64,000 nucleotides of DNA from Tenebrio molitor. Its lineage: Eukaryota; Arthropoda; Insecta; Coleoptera; Tenebrionidae. A program made the translations under genes and the position numbers. Below the pieces are notes generated by a model. That model saw nothing but the letters and a program-made list of their open reading frames with translations. It ran no database searches and had not been told where the DNA came from. The DNA is taken from positions 2,728,001 through 2,792,000 of the forward strand of contig NC_091046.1 in NCBI RefSeq assembly GCF_963966145.1, in the 5' to 3' direction. Of the stretch, positions 30,829 to 41,104 are shown in pieces (positions within the stretch are counted from its first letter, which is position 1; every line of letters starts with the position of its first letter).

Positions 30829-31735
30829 CACACAAAGAATTATATTTCACGTTGCATGTCGTGTTGAGGGGACACTTGGTGCACGGAGGTCCTACGTCAA
30901 AAATATGTCCTTTTACCATATTCCCAGGTGCTAGACCGGCAGCTGCTCTATAATTGCATATTATCACATATTTATTATGAAGGATCTTATTCCCCGGATT
31001 CCATATTCTTGCACATCCCACGCGGCTGATACTCCACCACACGAACAGTGTAAAATGGGTAATTTTGCCAGTTGGGGGGGATTTTCTATCGAACGCACCA
31101 AAAAAATAACGTGGACTGTTGATGAATCGTACTTCGTTGTACCTAAAATCTCGTTCAGTCTTAATAATTTGTTACAAAATACATTTCAAATAACACGATT
31201 GGTGTGCCCTTCACTCCTCTACATACCATTTCTCTATGCCTATCATGTGGTAGTTCAGCTCTTTTGCATTATATCCTGCTAGGTTCTGTCCAACTATTAT
31301 TTCATCATGCGTCATCCTGCACTTGTCATGACCCGTCACAAAGTACCCTCCATAGCATTTGGCGATGTGTTCGAGCTCTAAGTCATAGTTGAGGACCATC
31401 ATGTTGCTAGCTGTCTTTCTGTTAAGGTGTTTGTTTGTTTCTTGGCCAGATGCGAATAGATTTCTTAATTCGTTGTGCTTATCGAGGACATCTTGACGGA
31501 ATTGTACCAAGTCGTCCAATACCAGAGTACGTTGTCCTCTCATCTTACAATCGCATGCCGAATGTTCCTCGCCTTTGACTTTGCATTTAATGCTGCAATA
31601 GTCGAACTCTGTAAAATTGAATTGTCCTTCGGGATCTTTCTCGAGCATAACCACAGTAGTCGTCTCAGCCTGTGATTCTTCCTGAGATGCACAGCCACTC
31701 AACAACATCACAAACACAACAGCTCTTTTTAACAT
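30829..31735 (-). pseudogene. CAP gene copy 5, exon 1 and 5' part of exon 2, split by BEL/Pao
   Basis: Exon 1 is 31735-31227 (donor GTATGT) and exon 2 begins at 31142 after TTTTAG. The frame is fully open to the retrotransposon: signal peptide (AVVFVMLLSGCAS), Cys-rich segment, DKHNELRN, VGQNLAG, YNEVRF, a weak CAP signature THFTLFVWW, GCARIWNPGN, IICNYRAA and the hinge PPCTKCPLNTTC. Beyond the LTR junction only NDstop would be added. The 3' remainder is at 24538-24409 in frame; the summed exons equal 948 nt, as in the intact copy. Homology in the 5' flank ends near 31780, so this copy also lacks the shared TATA-like region. Confidence 0.85.
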
Positions 31736-31945
31736 TTCTTATAATTCCAAAGTTTATAAAGTTAAACCGACAACCTTGCAGTTAACTCAAAATTCAAAAA
31801 TGACTGCGCGACTGACAGAAAAGTTTAAATTTTGAATGTCAGTCATTATGACAGTAAAAGGTGGTTTACAGAGACTTTGTTGAAGTGACAGAAAAACGAA
31901 ATTCTGTTTCCGCAACTGTAATAGACTTTTTCTCGTTTGTTTTTA

Positions 31946-32315
31946 ACTGAAAACAGGACTTTTAGTCCCCCAAAGTTCGCTCCTGTCACAGTTTCTGTTC
32001 TCCATTTTTACAGCAGATGTACCGACGCTACGACATGACGCCGCCACCACAACGCCTCTTTACGCGGACGTTCTAGTCAGGCACTCCAGTGCCGAAATCG
32101 TCACGCAGTTGCCACTTTGGAGAAGTGGTTCACACTTTGCAGGACAGTCGTGAACGCTGCGAAGAGAAACGCTGAAAGAGGTCATGAGGGAAATCGCAGT
32201 TAAGACTTTTGCCAAGGCAAAAAAGCACCCAAATCTGCTGGTTCGCTTAGCTTTAGACTACTATGAAGATGCCCTCCACAGACACAAACGCCCGAAAATG
32301 GTACTTAAGGTTAAG
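31946..32315 (+). pseudogene. Jockey-type retrotransposon 3' remnant
   Basis: LLVPQSSLLSQFLFSIFTAD, then YADVLVRHSSAEIVTQ, matches the Jockey reverse-transcriptase block around (G)VPQGS and YADD. After a gap, EIAVKTFAKAKKHPNLLVRL resembles the Jockey C-terminal end. It is internally deleted and frameshifted. It lies in the same position relative to CAP copy 6 as the fragment at 8936 does to copy 2. The remaining stretch to 32540 shows nothing else. Confidence 0.6.
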
Positions 32316-32544
32316 TATTGATATACTGTGCCGCTTAAAGCCCTCAGAAAGGCGAATCGCTTAACTACGGTTCTGTAATACCATTTCCGTTATGTTTTAG
32401 GACCCCAAGGATGGAAGAGTTAAGGACCAAGTTTCTGACTCAAGAACAAAAAAGGATGCAGGATACAGGACCGAGTGTCTCAATAATTGTAGGTGCGATC
32501 AGAGTTATTTGAAATTTGGAATTTGGAATTACTATTGCAAGAAG

Positions 32545-32556
32545 ATAAATATAAAT
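32545..32556 (+). promoter_or_regulatory. TATA-like box of CAP copy 6
   Basis: ATAAATATAAAT, identical to the stretch before copy 1, lies about 220 bp before the ATG at 32771, in a block shared with copy 1. Copy 2 lacks exactly this stretch. Confidence 0.4.
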
Positions 32557-32770
32557 CTGTTCCCAAATTGATACGCTTCTCATCTAGAAGCACCGAAATT
32601 CATCTAGGAGAGCTATGAATCATCTGTGTATCATAGCAACGTTGTAAACATAATTTTTTATACTTTCAAAATATTGTTGCTTTGACAAACTTTAAAGTTA
32701 TAAAGAGCAATTTTTAATCAAATTAGCTTCCACTAAAAACGTCACTTTTAATGTCAGTTGTATAAAAAAA

Positions 32771-33799
32771 ATGTTAAAAAGGGCAGTTGTGTTTGTGATG
32801 TTGCTGAGTGTCTGTGCATCTCAGGAAGAACCACAGGCTGAGACGACTACTGTGGTCATGCTCGAGAAGGATCCAGAAGAAAAATTCGATTTTACAAAAT
32901 TCGACTATTGCAGTCTTAACTGCAACACCGGGAAACATTCGGCATGCGATTGCAAGATGACACCACCACGTACTTACATATCGGACGACTTGGTACAATT
33001 CCGTCAAGATATCCTCGATAAGCACAACGAACTAAGAAATAAATTCGCATCTGGCGAAGAACCAAAGACGGCCGGAAAGAAAGCTAGCAACATGATGGTC
33101 CTCAACTACGACTTAGAGCTCGAACACATCGCCAAATGCTACGGAGGGCACTTTGTGTCGGGTCATGACGACTGCAAGGCCACGCATGATAAAACAAGTG
33201 TTGGACAGAACTTAGCAGGATCAATTTCAAATACGCCGAATTACCACATGCAGGGCATGCAGAACTGGTAAGTAGACGGGTGGATGGCACACGAATTGTG
33301 TTATTTGCAATTGGAATATATTTATTTATTAATTTGACGAGATTTTAGGTACAACGAAGTGGAATTTGTAGACAGTGCAGATTCATTGGTTGAACCGTTC
33401 AAGGGATTAGCGACCCCAGCTGGTCGTGTTATTGGTCATTTTACACAGGTCGTGTGGGCGAGTATGTACCGCGTGGGATGTGCACGAATATGGAATCCGG
33501 AGAATACGGTTACAGTGGTCGGTGTTTACAAATACGCACTGATATGCAATTATAAAGCGCGTCCCGGTGGATCAAATGCGAATGTGCAAGGCGCCCATAT
33601 TTTTGTGGAAGGGGAACCCTGCACTAAGTGTCCCCTCAACACGACATGCAACGATAAATACACTTTTTTGTGCGGAAAACACAATCCCGCTCCCACCGAT
33701 CCTGGGATGGAAATGTCAACCGACAAAGAATCTGAGCGGCTCGTCCCAAGCCAGATAATATCATTGTGTGCCCTCGTGGCTTTATCGTATTTTTGGTGA
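32771..33799 (+). CDS. Intact antigen-5-like CAP protein with GPI-type tail (copy 6)
   Basis: Exons 32771-33267 and 33349-33799 (GTAAGT/TTTTAG, phase 2 within Trp) give 315 residues. Features: signal peptide 1-18; Cys-rich segment 47-61; CAP domain from about 75 with DKHNELRN (83-90), THD (His139), VGQNLAG (144-150), WYNEV (166-170), GHFTQVVWA (195-203) and LICNYKA (230-236). By family comparison His139, Glu169 and His196 are cavity residues, and the usual Glu of GENL is Gln146, as in many insect antigen-5 proteins. A Cys hinge EPCTKCPLNTTC (255-266), a short Pro-rich linker, and a hydrophobic tail from about 301 to the end follow. That tail suggests GPI anchoring on the cell surface, unlike typical secreted venom or saliva members. 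AATAAA lies at 33816. It is the only copy without damage and it keeps the TATA-like box. Confidence 0.92.
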
Positions 33800-33821
33800 G
33801 CCTGTTCTTTACATCAATAAA

Positions 33822-34425
33822 TTTGTGTTTTATAACTAACATTACATTTTCAATTTTGAAGTTTTCTACACTATCTTCTCTCGACCGAAATTGTGTATTC
33901 CTCACGAAGGTACTTTAATTTTGAAAAAGCGTACACGATACTGCATTGGCCCTATACATCACCTGCCGGTCCACAATCCCATAATCCACAATCTTCTTTA
34001 CTTCTAGATTAATAACCAGATAAAAACGTAAAAAATGTTAAACGATCTGCCAGTTTGACAGTAAATAATCACAGTTACAGGATTTATTTTTTATCTATTT
34101 TTTGGATTTTTCTTCTCAATTAACTTTCGAATCTCTTCCTCGCTAGTATCTCCTCATCTGGTTCTTCATTATCTGATTTTTCTAAGGGTGACAAATTGAT
34201 CAAGTGCGTAATTCCAAAAAACATGTTTATCTGAAAGGAGGGGGAACCACCGGTCACACGTGATTACCGATAGAGTTTGCTAGATTAGTCTGCAAACAAC
34301 TTTTGGTACCTTAGAGAATATTGATTGCGTCTAGTTATTCAAAAGAGAAAAGTGAAATTAGTGAAATTTAAACGAAATGCAAACAATTGGGAAGAGATTG
34401 GAGTGATCAACTAATAGAGCTCTAG
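33822..34425. other. Spacer after the CAP cluster
   Basis: AT-rich, with no gene. It includes an inverted copy (about 34165-34232) of the dispersed repeat at 16216-16268, sharing CACTTGATCA and TTAGAAAAATCAGATAAT. Confidence 0.4.
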
Positions 34426-34720
34426 TACAGTAGCGACCACAAAATTTTGGCTTTGTGGTCATTAGGATTGACTTTTGGAATTGAAGTCCAAAATTTGTCA
34501 TTGTCATAGTTCATTCAAATAGTTGCGAACATGCCACCAATAAAGTGCAGATAATATCCAAGATTGTACGAAATGAGGAAGCCCGTTTTTATGCAAGTCA
34601 GCGTTAAAATGACAAGTCTTGTAATAGCAGAAAGTGAGGTTACGAATACATATGGGCCGCTTTATATCTCAAGTTAATGAAATGACAAGTGACGGCCAAA
34701 ATTCCGTGGCCGGAGTTGTA
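34426..34720. mobile_element. Mariner-like MITE, TACAGTAGCGACCACAAAAT end
   Basis: The left end TACAGTAGCGACCACAAAAT and the right end (complement of GTGGCCGGAGTTGTA) are imperfect inverted repeats with TA edges, 295 bp apart. The GGCCAAAATTCCGTGGCC core links it to the elements at 34780 and 1285. Confidence 0.5.
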
Positions 34721-34779
34721 TCGAGTGTTCAATGAAAAGTTCATCAAGTAGCTTTTGAATTTTTCACAATATTGTGAAG

Positions 34780-35030
34780 TACTATCCCGGACACGGAATC
34801 TTGGCCAACATTTTTTTGACATTTCTAAAAAAAATGATGTAAACCAATCATTAGTGTCATTAATACGTGACAATTATTAAAAATCACTTTGAAGTTTTTA
34901 TTGTGACATCAAAAAAGCAGGGAAATAGCATTATCGAGTCAAAAGTTGGGTTATATTCAATAAAGGGCAGTTCACACATATTTGTCAGTTAAATGTCAGT
35001 TGTGGCCAAGATTTCGTGTCCGGAATAGTA
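34780..35030. mobile_element. Mariner-like MITE, TACTATCCCGGACACGGAAT end
   Basis: About 30-bp inverted repeats with TA edges enclose 251 bp. The ends differ from each other at a few sites and resemble those of 1285-1644. Confidence 0.65.
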
Positions 35031-35195
35031 TGTCTTAGGAGATCAATAACCAAAGTTAGGTTAGGACCACGTTAGAAAGTGACATTTTTTACTAAATTTA
35101 TTTTGTATAGTCGTTTTGTATGATATCCGTGCTGTCACAAATTCATAACTACAGTCCATGCCATTTAAGTATGCAGTATAGAATAGCATAGGAAC

Positions 35196-35216
35196 AGTGG
35201 CGGCTCGTGAGGGGGG
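35196..35216. mobile_element. Possible hAT-type transposon end
   Basis: CAGTGGCGGCTCGTGAGGGG resembles the CAGTGGCG-type terminal repeats of arthropod hAT elements. A similar CAGTGGCGGAT occurs at about 36136. No transposase and no clear partner end were identified, so this is only a hint. Confidence 0.3.
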
Positions 35217-35674
35217 GCTCTGGGGCGGCGCCCTCCCAGAAATTTATAAAGGAAATAAGGAAAATATATTCTTTTAAATGTGTTAAATTTTTTATTAAAG
35301 ATTGGTTGATTTATTTAATTTATGTCAATAATATAAATGTATCGTATGCAAAGGTTGTAGATAGTAACCTAACTCTATTCATTCTCCTCTTTGGGGGGGC
35401 GGCCAGCTCTGGAGCTCTCGATCGCGTATCCTGTATCAATGGAATGCAGCGTCGAGTTGCGTTGCCATGACAACGTCACGTTTCACGCGGCGGTTTCTGG
35501 CAGGCAAAGTCGGCGCCCAATGTTCATAGGCTCGTTCCTAACGAGATTTTAACGCGTGTTGCCCGTGTTGGCAGTATTTACACTCTTTAACCGTTGACTG
35601 TTGACAAAATGAAAGTAAGTGATTAAAAAAACCTGAAGTTTGGTTGAATTTATCTAAAAAATAGCGGTCGACCA

Positions 35675-36350
35675 ATGCCGAATTTAAATATTGTTCATGA
35701 ACAGAAGCAATACAAAAACAAAGCTGCATTTACCCACCGGTTTAATAAGAGTGTTTATAAAAAACGTCGTGGATATGTGGCTTTGAAGAAACAAATACCT
35801 TTTTCTGTTTTGTGTGCCTATTGTTTGGTGGACACGATAAGTGGACTGAAGAAGGTGTGTGTATAATGCATTCATTTTTGTAATGACGAACTAACTGGAA
35901 CTTTTTTTTTGTTAGATTGTTTTACAAAATAAATGAAAATTCGACAGTTGGCAATGATTTAAATTGTCATTTTATTGTCTTATTGTCACTGCCAAAATGA
36001 ATGAATTTCCAAAACGGAGTAAAGCATCAAAAAGCAAGCAGACGAAGCAGCACATTTTAAAGGCTTTCAACAAAATAAAAGAAATTACTCATGGAGAAAC
36101 GTAAATACCTACGTAAAGTGCAAAATTGTAGAACCAGTGGCGGATGTTTTTTCGGTAAATCCTAATCTAAAATAAAACACTCCCTAATTGCTGTACAGGC
36201 TTCAGCCCCAGAAGTATGTACAAAATTTTAAATGACGAACAAGGACAAGGCTTATGGGAAACTTTAGCATCCATGACATATCCCAAGTTATTGTTAATTT
36301 GGTTGAAGATTCCGATTTGGACAGCGACGATGACGAGGATGAGTAGCAAA
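35675..36350 (+). pseudogene. Unrecognised degenerate coding remnant
   Basis: Three coding-like pieces lie in order: MPNLNIVHEQKQYKNKAAFT onward (35675-35866); MNEFPKRSKASKSKQTKQHI ending ITHGET (35998-36102, followed by GTAAAT); and an acidic end with SQVIVNLVEDSDLDSDDDED and TAG at about 36346. They do not join cleanly. The Lys/Ser-rich start and acidic C-terminus suggest a small nuclear protein or transposon-borne gene, but I do not recognise it. Confidence 0.25.
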
Positions 36351-36784
36351 ATGCAAAATTATTTCATTGTTACATTCAACTGCCTTTTCGTACCTATTTG
36401 TCTAGTGCAACTTTGCTTTTTTTTCAAAATAATTAAACAAATTTAATTTCAATTTTTGATTGGGACCAGTTTTGACAGAACAAATGACGTGACCCATAAC
36501 CTAACTTTTTAAAAGCCCAAATTCGCGGTAAAAAGATGTGTTCACAAGACAAAAGTTACTAAATTTAGGAACTCTAGTTCGTCATTACAAAAGTTAGTTG
36601 ATTACAATTTAAAACATTCACGGCGCGCTTGATTTTTTTTTTTTCAAATTCATTAATAAAACATTGTAACGTAATAAAAATTTTGTTTATTTTCTTGAAT
36701 TTTTATTGTACAAAAATTAGCGTGTTAGACATCATTGAAGTCATTGAAAAAAATTCTCTACCAGAATAAAAATAAATAAATACA
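36351..36784. other. AT-rich spacer
   Basis: No gene or repeat structure that I can support. Confidence 0.3.
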
Positions 36785-37019
36785 TACAGGGTTATTTTGA
36801 AAGTTGTGCAGATATTTTAATCACGAGCTACTGGCTTCATGTAGAACTCGGAAAAAATATTTAAAAAATTCTATGTCAAAAAATAAAATGACATTTAATT
36901 TTTGAGCTACAATTTTTTTTAATTGCTTTTAGTTTTCTACGTTGACCTACAACCTCGTAGGTAAAATTTCGGCACATTACCATTACCGTTGTATACCATG
37001 TTTTATAAAATGTACGTCA
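36785..37019. mobile_element. DNA-transposon-end-like sequence at the satellite edge
   Basis: TACAGGGTTATTTTGAAAGT followed by TCACGAGCTACTGGCTTCAT, ACTCGGAAAAAATATTT and TTTGAGCTACAATTTTTTTT has the look of insect DNA-transposon termini starting TACAGGGT. It runs straight into the first satellite monomer. No opposite end is in the window. Confidence 0.4.
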
Positions 37020-39160
37020 ATGCGTTCAATGGCCGGAACTTTTACTATACCTGAATTCAACGCATCCTATACAATAACTCACCGCAATTTGGTTCGAATC
37101 GGCGACAAAAAAGTTTTGGAAAAAAACCATGTACACCCCCCTTCTATCTAATTTTCACTTCGGAAAATCATTTAAACGCCCATAGCTCCCTTATTAAGCC
37201 ACATATGGCAATGAATTTTGCACCGTTGGATTGCCCTTGTCGAGGCGCTTCTTCTGAGCCGGAAAAAGTTTACCTGAATTTTTCCGTTTTTATAGAAATT
37301 CGCAAAAAACCGAAAAATCCATATTTTTGGCTCCCACAGCAAAAAATGGGTTCAATGGCCGGAACTTTTACTATACCCGAATTCAACTCATCCTATACAA
37401 TGACTGACAGCAATTTGGTTCGAATCGGCGACAAAAAAATTTCGGAAAAAAACCATGTACCCCACCCCCTTCTATCTAATTTTCACTTCGGAAAATCATT
37501 TAAACGCCCATAGCTCCCTTATTAAGCCACATATGGCAATGAATTTTGCACCGTTGGATTGCCCTTGTCGAGGCGCTTCTTCTGAGCCGGAAAAAGTTTA
37601 CCTGGATTTTTCCGTTATAGAGAAATTCGCAAAAAACCAAAAAATCCATATTTTTGGCTCCCACAGGAAAAAATGGGTTCAATGGCCGGAACTTTTACTA
37701 TACCCGAATTCAACTCATCCTATACAATGACTGACAGCAATTTGGTTCGAATCGGCGACAAAAAATTTTCGGAAAAAAACCATGTACCCCCCCCCCCCTT
37801 CTATCTAATTTTCACTTCGGAAAATCATTTAAACGCCCATAGATCCCTTATTAAGCCACATATGGCAATGAATTTTGCACCGTTGGATTGACCTTGTCGA
37901 GGCGCTTCTTCGGACCCGGAAAAAGTTTACCTGGATTTTTCCGTTTTAGAGAAATTCGCAAAAAACCGAAAAATCCATATTTTTGGCTCCCACAGCAAAA
38001 AATGGGTTCAATGGCCGGAACTTTTACTATACCCGAATTCAACTCATCCTATACAATGACTGACAGCAATTTGGTTCGAATCGGCGACAAAAAATTTTCG
38101 GAAAAAAACCATGTACCCCCCCCCTTCTATCTAATTTTCACTTCGGAAAATCATTTAAACGCCCATAGCTCCCTTATTAAGCCACATATGGCAATGAATT
38201 TTGCACCGTTGGATTGCCCTTGTCGAGGCGCTTCTTCTGAGCCGGAAAAAGTTTACCTGGATCTTTCCGTTATAGAGAAATTCGCAAAAAACCAAAAAAT
38301 CCATATTTTTGGCTCCCACAGGAAAAAATGGGTTCAATGGCCGGAACTTTTACTATACCCGAATTCAACTCATCCTATACAATGACTGACAGCAATTTGG
38401 TTCGAATCGGCGACAAAAAATTTTCGGAAAAAAACCATGTACCCCCCCCTTCTATCTAATTTTCACTTCGGAAAATCATTTAAACGCCCATAGATCCCTT
38501 ATTAAGCCACATATGGCAATGAATTTTGCACCGTTGGATTGACCTTGTCGAGGCGATTCTTCGGACCCGGAAAAAGTTTACCTGGATTTTTCGGTTTTAG
38601 AGAAATTCGCAAAAAACCAACAAATCCATATTTTTGGCTCCCACAGCAAAAAATGGGTTCAATGGCCGGAACTTTTACTATACCCGAATTCAACTCATCC
38701 TATACAATGACTGACAGCAATTTGGTTCGAATCGGCGACAAAAAATTTTCGGAAAAAAACCATGTACCCCCCTTCTATCTAATTTTCACTTCGGAAAATC
38801 ATTTAAACGCCCATAGCTCCCTTATTAAGCCACATATGGCAATGAATTTTTCACCGTTGGATTGCCCTAGTCGAGGCGCTTCTTCTGAGCAGAAAAAAAT
38901 TTACCTGGATTTTTCCGTTCTAGAGAAATTCGCAAAAAACCAAAAAATCCATATTTTTGGCTCCCACAGCAAAAAATGGGTTAAATGGCCGGAACTTTTA
39001 CTATACCCGAATTCAACTCATCCTATACAATGACTGACAGCAATTTGGTTCGAATCGGCGACAAAAAATTTTCGGAAAAAAACCATGTACCCCCCCCTTC
39101 TATCTAATTTTCACTTCGGAAAATCATTTAAACGCCCATAGCTCCCTTATTAAGCCACAT

Positions 39161-41104
39161 ATGGCAATGAATTTTGCACCGTTGGATTGCCCTTGTCGAG
39201 GCGCTTCTTCTGAGCCAGAAAAAGTTTACCTGGATTTTTCCGTTTCAGAGAAATTCGCAAAAAAACAAAAAATCCATATTTTTGGCTCCCACAGCAAAAA
39301 ATGGGTTCAATGGCCGGAACTTTTACTATACACGAATTCAACTCATCCTATACAATGACTGACAGCAATTTGGTTCGAATCGGCGACAAAAAATTTTCGG
39401 AAAAAAACCATGTACCCCCCCATTCTATCTAATTTTCACTTCGGAAAATCATTTAAACGCCCATAGCTCCCTTATTAAGCCACATATGGCAATGAATTTT
39501 GCACCGTTGGATTGCCCTTGTCGAGGCGCTTCTTCTGAGCCAGAAAAAGTTTACCTGGATTTTTCCGTTTCAGAGAAATTCGCAAAAAAACAAAAAATCC
39601 ATATTTTTGGCTCCCACAGCAAAAAATGGGTTCAATGGCCGGAACTTTTACTATACACGAATTCAACTCATCCTATACAATGACTGACAGCAATTTGGTT
39701 CGAATCGGCGACAAAAAATTTTCGGAAAAAAACCATGTACCCCCTTCTATCTAATTTTCACTTCGGAAAATCATTTAAACGCCCATAGCTCCCTTATTAA
39801 GCCACATATGGCAATGAATTTTGCACCGTTGGATTGCCCTTGTCGAGGCGCTTCTTCTGAGCCGGAAAAAGTTTACCTGGATTTTTCCGTTATAGAGAAA
39901 TTCGCAAAAAACCAAAAAATCCATATTTTTGGCTCCCACAGGAAAAATTGGGTTCAATGGCCGGAACTTTTACTATACCCGAATTCAACTCATCCTATAC
40001 AATGACTGACAGCAATTTGGTTCGAATCGGCGACAAAAAATTTTCGGAAAAAAACCATGTACCCCCCCCTTCTATCTAATTTTCACTTCGGAAAATCATT
40101 TAAACGCCCATAGCTCCCTTATTAAGCCACATATGGCAATGAATTTTGCACCGTTGGATTGCCCTTGTCGAGGCGCTTCTTCTGAGCCAGAAAAAGTTTA
40201 CCTGGATTTTTCCGTTTCAGAGAAATTCGCAAAAAAACAAAAAATCCATATTTTTGGCTCCCACAGCAAAAAATGGGTTCAATGGCCGGAACTTTTACTA
40301 TACACGAATTCAACTCATCCTATACAATGACTGACAGCAATTTGGTTCGAATCGGCGACAAAAAATTTTCGGAAAAAAACCATGTACCCCCCCATTCTAT
40401 CTAATTTTCACTTCGGAAAATCATTTAAACGCCCATAGCTCCCTTATTAAGCCACATATGGCAATGAATTTTGCACCGTTGGATTGCCCTTGTCGAGGCG
40501 CTTCTTCTGAGCCAGAAAAAGTTTACCTGGATTTTTCCGTTTCAGAGAAATTCGCAAAAAAACAAAAAATCCATATTTTTGGCTCCCACAGCAAAAAATG
40601 GGTTCAATGGCCGGAACTTTTACTATACACGAATTCAACTCATCCTATACAATGACTGACAGCAATTTGGTTCGAATCGGCGACAAAAAATTTTCGGAAA
40701 AAAACCATGTACCCCCTTCTATCTAATTTTCACTTCGGAAAATCATTTAAACGCCCATAGCTCCCTTATTAAGCCACATATGGCAATGAATTTTGCACCG
40801 TTGGATTGCCCTTGTCGAGGCGCTTCTTCTGAGCCGGAAAAAGTTTACCTGGATTTTTCCGTTATAGAGAAATTCGCAAAAAACCAAAAAATCCATATTT
40901 TTGGCTCCCACAGGAAAAATTGGGTTCAATGGCCGGAACTTTTACTATACCCGAATTCAACTCATCCTATACAATGACTGACAGCAATTTGGTTCGAATC
41001 GGCGACAAAAAATTTTCGGAAAAAAACCATGTACCCCCCCCTTCTATCTAATTTTCACTTCGGAAAATCATTTAAACGCCCATAGCTCCCTTATTAAGCC
41101 ACAT
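39161..41104. repeat. Trimeric higher-order unit, 972 bp, two tandem copies
   Basis: The monomer order TTCAGAG-type, TTCAGAG-type, TATAGAG/GGAAAAATTGG-type repeats from 39161 and again from 40133 with the same C-run lengths. The next two monomers (41105, 41427) repeat part of the pattern. Confidence 0.75.
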
